A stretch of 64,000 nucleotides of DNA. It comes from Boswellia sacra. Its lineage: Eukaryota; Streptophyta; Magnoliopsida; Sapindales; Burseraceae. Positions 21,547-36,024 of the stretch are shown here, one piece after another. Each line of letters begins with the position of its first letter. The stretch's first letter is position 1. Where the stretch lies: NCBI GenBank assembly GCA_013180625.2, contig SNVD02013746.1:558001-622000 (forward strand), written 5' to 3'. A model generated the notes under the pieces. The model saw only the letters and a list, made by a program, of their open reading frames with translations. It was not told where the DNA came from and did no database searches. The translations under genes were made by a program, and so were the position numbers.

Positions 21547-24500
21547 GAGCATGCATGTTTGTTAATTAATTGACAAATTAGTGGCCAATAATCTCTTCTC
21601 TTGCCCTCTCAATAAAATATAACTATTTTCTTTTGCATAACTAATCACTAGCTAGCTAGCTATACCCTTATAGTAGTATTAAATTTTTAGAATGATCGAT
21701 CATGACATCCAGCACTGCTAGAACAAACATGGCCAAGTACATTCACCGGGCAATAAGTTGAAGAATTGACACTTTGTCAAACATGTATGGAATCATAAGT
21801 GTAGTTGAACAATACCCATCAATTCGATTATAATCATAGATTATATACGAGATTCATTTGGGTCAAATAATTTCTTAACATCTATAACTTAATCAAAATT
21901 CTCTATTTATCAAGGTCGTACCTACAGGGTCAAGTTCTGGCATTAGCATCTATGCATGTCTCAGCTGGCTTCCAGCCTCAAGACCAGTAGCCACCGCACA
22001 CATTATTGATAATGGTGGTGGTAAAAGATTTAAGGATGGAGCAACGAGAGCAATGGGAAAGCACAAAGAGAGATAGTTTGGCCTCTTTTGTTGCTAAATT
22101 TTTGGACTTACCTCTCAGGAGACATAATCAAACAGCCCGTGAAATGAATTGACGTGTAGAGGGGTGTTGAGACAAAATAGAAGAAATTGTCTCATATATT
22201 TATTACTTGCTAAATGACAAATGAGACTTCTAATCATTCCATAATACAACTTCGTTTAAGGGTTCACGAGATCAACTTAACATTTTCTATGGTCCCAATT
22301 CAAATAAAAACTTCGAAAGCCAACAAATATTGAGTTTGTTTTATATATATATGCTTTTTGTTTTGTTCTCATTCTCGTTTGCTTCTGGAAGCTTGTAAGA
22401 TAATATCAATAAATAATACCAACAATTATCTCATTTGCCTTCTTCGTGCCAAAATTCGGGATTTGTCTTAAGATTTTGTATATGATATAATTAAAAAAAA
22501 ATTCTTAAATTTTTTCAAAGACTTCTCTTAATCACAAATATAATCATCAAAAAAGAAAAAAAAATATATAAATAGTCAAGTTTTTCTTATTTATTCTCAT
22601 CTAAATAATCTCATAGAACGTTTTTTAAATTTATTATATATAAATAAAGGTTAAATATGCCAAGGGAGAAAACGACAATATCAGTCGACACATGTACTGT
22701 AAACCTGTGATAATGATCATCGAATTATTATAAAATTGTTCACTAAGAATCCACAGCTCATTTACTAACTCCTATAATGGCTGCACGTGGCGCCAAGTTG
22801 CACCTCTCTCAGTATCTGCCAGCTCGTTTCTCAACATATAAATAAATATGAAATTAAAAAAAAATCTAGTTATTTGTCGATTAAAAAATATTTAGATATT
22901 TTAGATATTATGTAAAATTAATTTTGTCTCTTAGTATTTTCTATAAATTTGATAGAATACCTAAAAACAGTTCCGAAATTTAGAAATGCGAAAATAATAT
23001 TATTTTTTATTTTGAATAAAAATTAGATTTTAGGATTATATAGAAAAGCATTTTTTTCCAAAAAAAAAAAAGAAAAATCAAACACTATGTTCTTTATATT
23101 TGAAGGAAAATGCACAGTTAAATTTTTAAGGCATGATTTCGTGGGCTTCATTAGGATGGAAGTTCATTCCTATCCAACTCTTGTTGAGGAGTGAGTTAGC
23201 CCGGCCCAATTTCTTACCTCATTTAACTTCAGTTCTAATTTAATGGGGAAAAAATTTTAATCTTAATATTTTATTCTTAACTATTTTTATAAGAAGATTA
23301 TTTAAAAGATGAGGAAAAATTCCAATAAACTTATAAATGGATTAATTTAATGTTTTATATATAGCTGTGATTAATTCAGTGCCATAGGAAGAAATATGCA
23401 GTCACATATGAATAAACTAACTAGCTCGACTAAGGGCACCATTTCATTATATGGGTTTTATTGAGAAAATATTATAAATAAGCCTGAAGTAAGGTATAAT
23501 ATTACACATAATCTTTACGATTTTCATAATATTATCTATAACGCTGCTATTAGTGATCTTCAGTTAAAATTAAGTATTTTAAGGTATTAGTGACTACTCA
23601 TCTACCAAGACTAATAAATATAAAAAGGAAAATGTAAAGCTAAAAATAAGTTGTCACCATTTATTAATCCAATATAAATCTTTTATTTGGATTAAAAATC
23701 TCTTATTATTCCATAATTCAGTTAGCCCCAAGCTAGAAATTTTGCAGCACTCGTATAATATATGCAGCAAAATCATCGATATTCAATAATCAAAATTTTA
23801 TCATATGAATCAAAAATGAAATTTGCGAGTAATGAGGAATTTACTTCAAGTAGAAACAAAGGCCCAGACCATACTCCATATTATCCACTCGTTCTCATTA
23901 TTGTCCAACTTATATTTCACTTCGGATATAGGAATGTTTTTATCATCAATGAACGTCGCTTCTTTATTAACAATCAATCATTTCTTCAAATTAATCTCCA
24001 AACAAGTCACGAGAGCATCTGAATGATTCAAAGTGCTCTTCCAATGCAAAATAAATAAATGAATAAATAGAAGTTCAACTCATAACTCTATAGATTAACA
24101 TATCTGGGAAAAGACTTCAAGAGAAATTTGGAACTGCTACATAACTCAGCAAAATCACCATTATCAGCCCAAGAAATGTTCATGATTAATATAACAAGCG
24201 TACTGCCTTGATTAGATCAAAGAGCAACACAACGATTAATATATCGGCTCTCTTCATAGCTTTTTTGCTTGCAAACATGGAAACAATTGTTGTAACTTGT
24301 TCTTTTCTGTAGATGCCACCATCACGCTCTGCATCGACCAAATGGCGGGCCCAGAAACCATGGACAACTTACAGCAGTATCATCCTCAATTGCAAACTGC
24401 GTTGTAATCATTATATGAGGTAGACAAATCGATGGCAAACTAATAAAGATAATTCCTTTCATGTCAAGAAACAACCTTCTTTCCTTCATATATGAGGTAT

Positions 24501-27140
24501 ACAAACCCCATTATCTGCTTTGGCCCACTTTTCCACTCTTCCCTTACAACCTTCCGATCGTTTCACATTTTCCTTAATTTTCTCTAAAAGATATAAGGGT
24601 GCAATCAGAATCAGTAATGGTGATTTCATTATGAAACTTTGACTTTAACGGAAAATAGATAACGACAAAGTTATTGATAATATTATACAAAATGTTAGGG
24701 TTTGCATAACGTTAGATCTTACTCGAAAGTTATTTGCAATATTTTTCCAGTTGGGTTTTGTTATTTCTTCATCATTGAATTAAAGAAATCCATATTTTAA
24801 TTATAGCATATTTAAAATTAGTTTTAAAAAATTGTTCCTTTTAACACCCGTTCAATTCTAAATTATCCATCACTTATTATTCTCCTCAATATATATATAT
24901 ATATATTCCTTCCCATATATATATTTTGGAGATAGTTTAGTTTTCATGCAAATCAAACAAGACATAGAAGTCGTGCACTTTAAGATTTATAGAAAAGACT
25001 GGCAACTTGAAATATATATAAAAGAAATAACACTATCTTTATAAACTCTTATACAAACTTAACCAAACAAATTGATGTGGTATTATTAGATTGGAGTAAA
25101 GTTAAAATTTTTATTATACTAATTAAGATTGATGATATGATAATTATGTAATAATATCACATAAGTTTGTAAGATTGTGTGAAATGTCAAAAGATTCTAT
25201 AAAACTAAAAGAAAATAAAAGTATTAGTGCAGTTGATTTCCATATAATTGGCATATAGGTACTTTTAATTAAAGATCAATCTATAATTAATAGAATATTA
25301 AATATGGGGTGCTTTAACTTAATAATGGGGTATATATAGCACCACTAGTATGATATTTATAATTGGGTAATTTCAAAAAATACCTTAAAGTTTTGATTTA
25401 ATATTAAGCAGATAATCACTGTATATTTTTAATCAATAATATCCTTAACTTTATTCAATTCATTATCAAATGTTTTCTTTCAATAAAAAAGTTAACAGAA
25501 AAACGAAAAGACATATATATCCTCTTCTCACATGCTCGTGTACAACTAGAATAAGAGACGCCAAACCTTATATCAAAATAACCAAAATACCCATAAAAAG
25601 AATTATAAAAAAAAAAAAAAACTACCCAAAGCCGCCAGCCAAACCGCCCAAAAGTCCACAGGGTCAAGGCTCCAACAAGGCAGCGGGCAACAAATGCTGC
25701 CAGGAAATCCGCGCCGGCCAACGGAGGAGTGAAAAAGCGCCACTAATTTGGACCTAAGACAGCTGGTTTTTATAGAGAGTAGAATAATAGATGATAGAGA
25801 GATGAGAGTGATTCAAGCTGGGGATATGATGGAGACGGCGGAGGAGATTTAGGGTGAGAGGCATGAGTTCATGACTTTCTTGTTCTTCACAGACGAGCTA
25901 CACCTAAACATTGTGCATTCTCATCAATACTCTGGGTTGGGTTTGCTAGTGGTTCTTCGCCGGATTCTGTTAAGCATGATCTACAACTGGCTTTTGGGTG
26001 CTAGATCTAGTGGCTTTTTGGTGGGCGGGTTTTCATTTTTCAGGTTCATTTTTTTTTTTAATTTTGAAAACAATATTTCCTTTCTTTGAAGTCGAAACTT
26101 CCATCAAATTTAGAATTTTAACTGGTTTTTCTGGTCATTTTTAGCAATATCTTTACTTTTTTTTTTTTTTTTTAGCTAAGAATTTGCAAACATGTTTCTT
26201 GCTAGGAAAATTTTTCATCTGGAACCTTTGGCTTATTTTTCCTCCCAAATACAAAATAAAAGCTAAAGATATGTGGGTTTGTCAGCAGATTTTTGTTTGG
26301 GAATATTCACATCGATAGCTTTTTCTTTAGGAATGGGTTTGTATTGATCGAATTGCAATCTTGTTTTTAAATCTCTAGTTCATGAAATTATGTGCGATAT
26401 ATTCAAGCAAAAAGCTGAAAGAATCCGGAATATACAAAGACACTATTGCCTTCGATCGTTAATGATTTTAGTAACGGAAAACATTGGATGATGACTTGAA
26501 TATAAGTCTAGAAATATTATTTATTAAAAATATATAACCATCTTCTTTAATATTAAATAAAAAATCGATAGTTCTCTTTCCAATTATCCCACTTATGATA
26601 AATAAAACCTACTCCCGTTGAGATAGCTCTTAGAATCAGAGCCCATATCCCGTCTCCATGTTCCGTTGACAGTGATTTGGGCCTCACTGGGACATGATCG
26701 AGCCCAATGAAATGTCCACCGAAGCCCTATGTGTGCAACGTATGGTGGGCTAGACTTATAGTCAATGGTTCATGGAAACCTCGAATATAGAAACTAGGCT
26801 ATCGATAAGGGGACCAATTGAAAAATGGAGAAGTACATAAGGCGGTTGACTTTCTAGTCTCCCATCGACAACATCAATAATAAACTTGACCATTTATTAA
26901 TATTAATAAAATAATAATAATACTTATCTTAAATTATATCATAAATTTTATATCTTGAAAAATATTTACTTAATCAATTATTATCATATAGATGGTTTGT
27001 TGATGTAATGAATAATATCCTAAATTTATATTATATCATTTAAAATATATAAATTTGAGATAAATTTTTGAAATATATATCACTACTCTATTTGTTGATA
27101 AATTTACTAATATCCTCAATTTGGTTTGTTGTCTTTCATT

Positions 27141-27306
27141 GTTGCGTGAAGATTGGGTTGACTAAACAACAATAATTGATTAAACTAATATTCCATTAAT
27201 TCTTTCCAATGTTTATAAAAGTTAATCATAATCTCCGAGTTGGCTTTTCCTTTTTCCTTGTTGAGTGAAGATTGAGCTGACCACACAATAATAATTGATT
27301 GAACTG
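27141..27306. repeat. Imperfect tandem duplication, period 119 bp
   Basis: The segment at 27141-27187 (GTTG-GTGAAGATTG, GACTAAACAACAATAATTGA) recurs at 27260-27306 with about 15% differences. The DNA between is less well conserved. Confidence 0.55.
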
Positions 27307-30300
27307 CCATACTAAATATAAGCTTACTTAAGCTTATTAACACTGAAATTAGCTCTATTACATTTCAACTTAAGTTGGTTTAATTTAGAATTAACTTGTT
27401 TCTTAATTATACCACTTGAAATGAATGTATTTCAGTTAAAGATAATGTTATTAAAGTAGAGTGGTTGTGTTAATGTTTTACAATTAATCAAATGAATTAG
27501 CATGGCAAGATGTGATTAGAAGATAATTAATCGAAGAAGAAGTGCATACGAAGCTAGGTGAAGAAGACAAGGAAAGGAACATGTCAAAGTCTAAAGAATA
27601 TTTATAAAGATTTCATGGATAAAGGCTCAAGCGAAGCACAATTAATGAAGGATAGAATATATATGATAAAACCAAGTTCGTATTATCAAAGTCAACTTCA
27701 GTACTAGTATTATTTTTATTGATGAGGTGTTAAATAATCAAAATGTTCATGCTAATTAATGTTACAAATTTAAAAGAATTTGGCAACTTGGCTTAGTGCG
27801 TAAATAAGTCATATCATCATTCAATCTTTTTCAATTTACATGAGGCCTAGGAAATCTTCATAAACAAACCAAATGGTTATTTGTAAGTATATATATTTGT
27901 TTTTGATAATGATGCTGATGTTGCATTATTTTTCAAAAGTGTGTCTTTCACACAAAGGAATCGGCCACCGTTAATGAAAGCTATTTGAAAACAATTTAAT
28001 AATTGGACCCCTTTTGTACGTGTGCTTGCTTTCATCTTAATTTCTAAATTAATAAACCATAAATCGAAATCAATGAGGAGAAAAAATTAAAAATATGTCA
28101 TTTGAAAGGTATTCTACAATTTTTAACATATACTTACAATCATTTAAAAAAAAAAAGAAATTAAAATTTTTATCTGAAACATGTTAATAGCTTTTAAAAT
28201 TAATCTATATAGTTAATATAAAATTTAAAAAGAAATTTTTATTACATAGAATATAGAATTAAAACAAAAAACAGTAAAAAACATTGATGAAACAAGTGGT
28301 TCAAAAAATTTTAGTTCGTAAATCATATAGGTTGATAATTTTTATTTTATTTATTTTTTATGATGATGTTCTCTAAGATAGAATATTAAGTTAATAAGCT
28401 GTTGTCAATTATATAGATTTATATTTGAAATTTATGAACATTATTAGATAAAAAAAAATCTTAGTTATTCAAGTTTAAATTATATATATACTTAGAAAAT
28501 GAGGTTTAGAGGAATACCCTTAGAAGTGCATGTAATCTCTCACTATATTAGGAATACATTAATGGGTTCATTTGCTTAATCTTATTTTTACCTCATAAGA
28601 AAATTTATATTAATGAAAAAAGATGATAATAGTATATCAATGAAGTTAAAAGCTCATGAAAAACTTAGATAAAGAAAGGATCTTGCTTTATTAAGATACG
28701 TTATTATCGGACTAATTTCGATCGACTAAATTATTTACTGATTCAGTATGATTATAAAACCCGTAACGTAACAAATCTTTGTACAATTGATAATAGCAGC
28801 CAAAGGACAATATACATAACAATCAGCCATGGAGCTTGGAACCGAGCGTTGTCGGTTGATAAATCACAGTCGATGACCCCCACTTCGCAAGTGGGAAATT
28901 GGTGGTATCTATGTCGTGGCTCCTGCTACACCAAGCACTATCATCAACTTCTCTATGACGTTCATGGTGATAAATCACTCAAAGTCGATGGAGAAAGAAC
29001 GATCGATTTTCTTTTGGAAATGGAATCTGAAGGGAAGCGTCTATCATGCATGCACGGGATTGCTTTATCCCTCAAGCTTGGTTCCGTTCCCTTCTGTTTT
29101 AAATAATTATGATGTTATTGATGAATTTCTATAATTAAGTTGTCAATTACATCGAAAAATTCATTTCATGGTCACTGCTTGTCTAGAACTATGAAGATGT
29201 ATAAAAAGGAAATTGAAGACAGCGAGTGATGGACTGGCTGAGCCTGACTTTGATGTTCGTTTGCTAGCACATTTCCAAATGAATCTCTTAAACAAGGAGG
29301 GCAAAGCCATATGTTGAATGCAAGTAACTTATTGAAAAAACATTAGGGCTATCACCACTCTATTAATTGTAACGATATAAGAGATCAAGATATATGCGAC
29401 AGCCATCACCAGTCGGACCAAAAATAATTTAGAATTTAAATATATATTTAGTACTAATTAATAAGGATAAATACCACTTGTAGGAATCCTATAAATTAAC
29501 CTCCTCTGTCATTTGTATATTTGTTAAATAATTTTTTATAAGAATTTCGATTTAATTATTGACTATTAATTTAATATTCTATATCAATATTTTTACGAAG
29601 ATTAAGTTGACTGATGAGGTATGAAAATTTAGTAAATTTCAGGGAAGATACATGAAGAGATCGATTTTTATACATGTCCTGAGAGAGACAGCGATTATGC
29701 ATGCCTTGAGGGTATAAAAATTGTCCCATTTACTGTCGCTGGGTGGGTTATGGCCATTCAGAAACACTAGTTTTTTATGACAGAATTAAGAATGGACTTG
29801 CACAAATAAACAATTATTATTACTCTTATTTATTAACTAATTAACGAGAAAAAAATTAATGCATTAATTAACGTAATCCTAGTATTGATGAGATCAATAT
29901 GAATTTCATATTTTAACCTCGATCTTAAACAATTAGTTAGAATGTTAAAAATTAAAAATCTTTACATCTACGTTTTGTCTTATATATTTGTCCTTTAGTA
30001 TTACCAATATTATTTTTGCATTAAGTAGAAAACAATTAAACAATTCACAGAATGCCTTCGGCCATGCCGTCATCTTATATTCTTTTTTTTTTTTAACCTT
30101 TGTTAATGGAATCCATTAAGACACTAAATAATTTATTTTCCATTCCTCATTTAAAATCCAATTAAAATATTTTTGTTTTAAAATTATTTATTTAATATGA
30201 ATGGCTATTAATATTACACTCTTTTTTGTTAAAGACATATACTTTATTCACCTAAGAAATTTATTTATTTATTTGATTCAAGTGCCTAAATTATTAGAAA

Positions 30301-31114
30301 GTTGTATAACAAGATTAAAATTTAAAAAAAAAATCATTTATCAGCTTTACTTTAGCAACTTCCGACCAGTGGGGGCAATCGCCCCCAACTCAACTTTACT
30401 TTGCAAAGGCATAGCTTTCATGTAAGTTCTTCAGTCATCATCACAAGTGCCCACATCTTATTATTCAAATCCCTTTATAAAACTTTTTTTTTTGGCTTTT
30501 TACTTATATTCTCATGGTTTTTACCAGAAAATTCTAAGCTTCAAATTCTGACTAAATATTTAATATTGTTTTTACATAGTCATTATTTATCTCTCAGTTA
30601 TCTATATTTGTGATTTCTGTTATCAAAATTAACTTTAATTATTACTTATTTAATTGGCTATATTATTGGTGTATAATGTATTCTAAAAACAGATTTTTAT
30701 TAGGAAATTACATTATGGACATGCATACCGATATTGTGTTTCTAAAATTGAAATAAACTACTAAAAACCAATCTTATTTTAGTTAATTACCTATAACATT
30801 AGTATTTGAATACTTCCCATTTTTGGATATCAAACAAACTATTTTGACTCATCTATTGAGATATATTCAAATTTTAAACCATTTCAAATCTATTTAAACC
30901 TGAGATAAAAACGAAACCACCCTAATAATACTGTAACAAATAGGCAAAAAAATTGGATTTGATTAATGATTGTGGGTATAATGAAAACAGATCCATCTGG
31001 AAATTAATGACTATGGTGACAAATCAATAGGAAGTAAAACGTTTTCTTAAGCAGATTGATTTGGCACTTGCTTAATAATTTTAATGTGAAGCCATATCAA
31101 ACATCTTAAATCAA

Positions 31115-31836
31115 GAGTAGTTCTATTCAGCCCCCTTTTTCATCTCATTAGCCCCCACCTCTTATTTAGTAAGGGTAAAATGATAATTTAGACAATTTAC
31201 CATCAAACTCAAATTTAATTTTAGATATATTTATGGTAAGCTTAATTAAATTCTCATTTAATCTTTAATTAACTTTCTTTTTATCTCATCTACTTCTTAT
31301 ATGATATAAGATTAATTAAATTATCATTTAATTTCTAGTTAAATTATTATTTAATCTTAATGGTCTTTAATTTTTTTCAATCTCTGTTTACTATCAATGA
31401 TACATAAAAAAGAAAAAGTGATAGTTTTAATATTAATCAATTTTTTTATCATATATTATTAAATTTTTCAAGCTCATATTAAAAAATAATCAATCAAACA
31501 TTTCTTAGGGAGAGAGAAAGAAAAAAGGATGATTTTATATCCATTAGATCAGTGATTGAAATTTAAAAAAAAAAAGAAAGATAAATGAATTTTAATAAAT
31601 TTGACAAGAAAAAATATAAAAATGGAAGAGAGAGAGGTTGGTCATTGATTATGTTGGAGAGAAAACAGGAAAAAAATGATAGAGATACATAAGAAAGAAT
31701 TAAGAGTTTTTGTTAAATTCATTAACTCAATATTAAATATCTTATGTATTATATTTTTATTATAATTATGTCTCTATTTCATATTGAGGTGGGGGCTAAT
31801 GAGATAAAAAAATGGGAGAGCCGAATAAAGCTACTC
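31115..31836. mobile_element. MITE with about 50-bp inverted repeats and 8-bp duplication
   Basis: The ends are inverted repeats: left GAGTAGTTCTATTCAGCCCC continuing to ATCTCATTAGCCCCCACCT, and right its complement GAGTAGCTTTATTCGGC continuing to the same ATCTCATTAGCCCCCACCT. An exact TAAATCAA duplication flanks it (31107-31114 and 31837-31844). The 722-bp body is AT-rich with no coding capacity. The 8-bp duplication suggests a hAT or Mutator-type transposase. The GAGTAG terminus does not let me decide between them. Confidence 0.85.
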
Positions 31837-31844
31837 TAAATCAA

Positions 31845-34800
31845 TTGTTATTAGAATGATTTATACTTAATTTAATATTTATTTTCTGGTGGACATGCAA
31901 TGTCACAAAGTCTCTCTCATTGTAGGGTAGCGTGTTGTGTTGTGTTGTACATACAACTTGCATATCTAAGCTTTGGGTAGAAGGATCAAACTCGATATTC
32001 TTCTTCCAACTGGTTTCATTTATAATCCGATAACAGTCTTTTATTAAAAAAAAAAAGATATAAAAATAATCAAGTTTGCGTTTGATCATATGATGTCAAA
32101 ATTATTTATAATTCTCAAATCGAAGAAATTTTAAAATTAAACATGTTTTGAGCTGCCCAATAATCTCTTTGAAAATATAGCAAAAACCAACTTTTCACTT
32201 CATATTTCTATAAATACTTTAATGATTGTGTTAAAATTTCTCATTAAAGGAAAAAAAATCCAGATTAATTTAAAGTTGTTTAAAGATATTCATATGAACA
32301 TCGATTTTAAAAATAATAAACCCATGTTATCCAAACATACCCTTAATATATATCTAATTAATTTATAAATATTATACATATTTCTTCCCTTATCATGATT
32401 CATGAACATGAATGGCCTCTAACAATTACAGAATTAAGAAAATAATTAATTAATTAATAAGATCCCTATTCACGATAAGGGAGAAAAGTTTAGGAGTAAT
32501 GAGGTTTCTTTCATTGATACACGCTATCAAATAAAAAACACTTGTTCAAAGCTGTACAAGGAAATCAAGAGATAGGTACAGATACAAGCCTCTGTAGGCT
32601 CATATTACCATGGAATACAAGTCCTATATTATTATTCTACAATATCCCTAAATTCTCCTGTTCTTCTATAATAATTGTTACAAATTAAGAAATTGATTTC
32701 TATGAGCCCGTTCTTGAACAAATTAGACAGATAAGCTCAAGAAATTAAATAAATTAATCTTCTTAAATTATGACATATGGATTTCAAATTAAAAAAAAAA
32801 AAGGAATATGACTCTTAAAATAAACATTATGGTTGGCCATATAATAAATGATCAGGCATGACCAAAATTTTAATATAATTTGATTAATATATATATGCAT
32901 GCTTTCTTTTGGTAATTCCTTTATATAATTTAATAAAATCAATCAATTTGTAAATTCTAGATAAAACTTGGGCGATCATGGATATGTAAGGGAAAACCCT
33001 TTTGAATAAATTTGCAAGATTTTAATTAATTCTTCTAGACAATTGAACAAATTCACGTAAATCAATAACAATAATTTTCATCATCAGAGATTATGTATAA
33101 ATCTTTATTTTTAAATTTTGGCCGGATTTCTCTAGACATGGGAATGACGAAATTGTGATTTGTGTGTATGTTTTCCGGCTAATGGGACAGGCGGACGACA
33201 AGTGGTAGCTAGGTTGGCTAGCATCGAAAACCCATATTCCGAAGGAAGTCTATTTTAATCTATATTTGGGCATCTATAACAACCTTACGTGTTTCTTTTG
33301 GGAGCTTTCGTAGCACACTCATTATAATTAAAGTAAATAAATTAATAAATGAGAGAAGTAGCAAAATTTGGATAACATAACTATATACATATATATATAA
33401 CTATATATATATATGTATATAGTTGCACTTAAATTGATCTTTTTGGTAAGGAAACACATGCATTAGATTCTTTTCTGTTATGGGTGAGAGTGGCTTTCTA
33501 CTTTGATATCATGAAGTGGTTCACAAAGTCAACCACGAAAGAGATTTTATTTTTCATTTAATTCAATCAATGCACATTACTTTCTTGGCATAAAATCGGT
33601 CAATCAACTTTTGGGTTCATTATATGGCTGTATTGCACATACAAACGAGTTGTGTGGCTCTGACATGCCCAGCCCGGAAGGAAACAGAAAAGTAGCAAGG
33701 CAAGGTCCTAAGGTACTTTTTGAGAGACTCGTGTTTGTGAGTTAGGTTTTGGATGAGCTTGTTTTGTAACTTATTTGAGAATCACTTAAATCTAGCGATT
33801 ACATCAACTCCAATATTATATATACACATTAATTAAGGTTTATTTACAGTTAACGGTACTTGAAAGAGCTAATTTTGATACTTTGTTGTCTTCAAAAGTT
33901 AAAAACACTATTGTGGTTATTTTATAATTTTTTATTGAAATTGATAAAAATACTTTTGGTGTTTAAAAAAACATTTACAACACTTTCCGTAATAGAGGCA
34001 CGTTATAATTATTTTAACAAAAACGCTTCTATTATTGTACAAAAAACATTTTTAGTGTTTTTTAACAGAGAATGATATGTATTTACTTGCATGAATACTT
34101 GCTGGATGATTAGAAGCGTCTTATGAAGCAATTAATTTCTGATATATACGCGCTTACTAAAAGTTCTTTTAATTTGTTTAATTTTTTTGTCTATTATTGA
34201 AAGCTTAATTTCAAAAGTATTATATATATCTCAAGTTACCTACTCGACAGTGAGGAAAGAAACGAATTTAAAAAATACAAACTGAAAAAAAAAATTAATA
34301 TCATTTGTTAATTATAAAATTTCTGTTGCATCAAAGTTTGGTATTGGCCCGAGACAAAACGTGCGTAGGCTTCCAATCATATGAGAACCTAGCCAGCTCG
34401 ACCATTGGCACGTTCATGAACAAAAGGAAGAGTACAACTTCAAAGCTTACTCGAAGTAGAGTATCTGAAGCCCCTTAACAAAAAGATTATAGATATCTAC
34501 GAGAGAAAAAAAACAAGCAGAGGGATTCCAAACCAAGTTAGCGAAACAATAGAAAAGCTAGCCAACATAGAGTAGAGAGGATTACATTACAAACCACTTT
34601 AAAGATCACATGAGTACTCGGTTTGATTAAAACTTTTAGGTAATGATGATGATGTATGACATGAAATATCGCAGCATTGCATGCAGATTGGTGGAGTTGT
34701 ATTAGGCTGATGACCAGACACTTGTAGATATTAAAATTGAAGCTAATGAGAATTAATCCCATAAAGCCATACGGCATCACAAGATGTGAGTAACTTGTAC

Positions 34801-35479
34801 TACGACTCACCAACAACCTCATTTAGAGCTACCTAGCTTAATTACTGTTCACCAATCTAAAAAAAGATCGATAATCTTGTCGAAAGCTAGCCACAGCTTC
34901 ACGGGTCATTTCGTGTGCGATTGGGAAACTATATATGCTCGTATTGAACACATATTTATAAGAAAGTTTCGATCATTGATGGTCTGCTTTGCTGCTCTTA
35001 ATTAATGCATGAGAGGAGATATTTTCTGTGTTTATGGAATGCTTATGCACAATTGACATGCAATTGCAATTGCTTGTTGCTGCGATTGAACTTGTAAATT
35101 GATTGGATAAATATGAAGTTAATTAATCATATTCGAGTGAATTAACATATACTAACCAACAATTATGGAATTTTGCAAGTACTAATTATAATATGTTAAC
35201 AAAGTCCAATTTGTCAAGCATCAAAGCGTTAATTAGGAAATGTTTTATTTGTCTTTGCAACATTATTTCTTTTAAAAATAAAGATTCTTTTATCTTTCTA
35301 ATATTTGAGAACATATATGTTTGATATCGCACATAGCAACATAAATTTCTGAGAATAAAAACGTGAAGACGTATAGATTTTGAAAGAGTTTATAGATTTT
35401 GGAAAGGCCACTTAAATAGAAAAAAATCAATAATAAAAGAAAAATCTTTCCACCAAAACAAGAAGTTAATAATTTTAAT
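31845..35479. other. Intergenic, AT-rich, no gene seen
   Basis: No coding frame with recognisable motifs. It includes a perfect AT-rich palindrome at 33379-33424. Short open stretches at 31841-32089, 33860-34075 and 34538-34822 have no domain signature. Confidence 0.45.
33379..33424. repeat. Perfect 20-bp-arm palindrome, AT-rich
   Basis: The arms at 33379-33398 and 33405-33424 are exact reverse complements (AACTATATACATATATATAT) around a 6-base spacer. It could extrude a cruciform. It may have arisen from AT microsatellite slippage, but the C/G positions in the arms also match. Confidence 0.85.
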
Positions 35480-36024
35480 CATTATAAGAAAACTTTGAAA
35501 GGAAATTTACATTAGAAAAAACGAATTAATTAAGACCAAAAGAAGAACCCTTTATCCCAATACGAAATAATGCAAGCCAACCGCGTAATGGATCAATCGT
35601 GTCCTTTATAGCTGACCTCATAGTTGACCAATATGGAGTGATTAACTAAGTACAAAGACTTAAAGGAAGGTGATGATCACTAGGTTTTCCATCTATATAC
35701 GTTATTTTCATAATATTAGAAAGTAATATAAAAAATCGACCATTGACAAAGACCCTAATCACCATAAACCCTAATCACCATATTGGTAATTGTTGAGGAT
35801 CGAGAAGATTCTGTTTTCACGTAAGCATCATGCATGGCCCCTACGCATAGTGGAAAAACCCTAGCGTGTCCAAAAAATCTTGAAAACACCACCCACCATA
35901 TGAAGGCAGCAAGACCAAGTTGTGGCCTATATAAGAACCATCTCTTGCCACCTTTTGATCATCATTTAATTCAACTACCACAAAAGCTTTATAGCAATTG
36001 ATCGAGAAGAAGTTGAGTCTCTTT
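35480..36024 (+). promoter_or_regulatory. Promoter and 5' leader of the pectinesterase gene
   Basis: A TATA box TATATAA at 35928-35934 lies 91 bp before the ATG, putting the likely transcription start near 35960. Conservation with the relic at 11590-12131 marks candidate functional stretches: TTTTCACGTAAGCA around 35814-35827, CTAGCGTGTCCAAAAA around 35861-35876, and the leader GATCGAGAAGAAGTTGA just before the ATG. No upstream ATG interrupts the leader between the predicted start and 36025. Confidence 0.7.

Larger units (their letters stand above)
20027..31106. other. Long intergenic region, no gene supported
   Basis: About 11 kb of AT-rich DNA between the PMEI gene and the next MITE. It contains (TA)17 at 21509-21542, a G-box-like CACGTG at 22784-22789 followed by a TATA-like ATATAAATAAAT, a poly(A)/GC-rich junction near 25608-25720, and a diverged 119-bp tandem pair at 27141-27306. 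Less AT-rich patches at 21900-22140, 24290-24560, 25620-25760, 26630-26870 and 28820-29100 hold open stretches of up to about 95 codons, none with recognisable protein motifs. They could be decayed transposon or gene fragments. Confidence 0.4.

Noticed and set aside
25455..25757. Overlapping open frames around a poly(A) run and a GC-richer patch
   Set aside because: Low-complexity Lys or Phe stretches from the poly(A); no recognisable domain, and ends of a transposon could not be found.
28849..29134. Two overlapping open frames of 85 and 72 codons
   Set aside because: The DNA is slightly GC-richer than the flanks, but no motif, splice structure or conserved feature supports a gene.
30370..30387. 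Palindrome TGGGGGC-AATC-GCCCCCA
   Set aside because: A clear 7-bp stem that resembles transposon termini, but no partner end or target duplication was found within a few kb.
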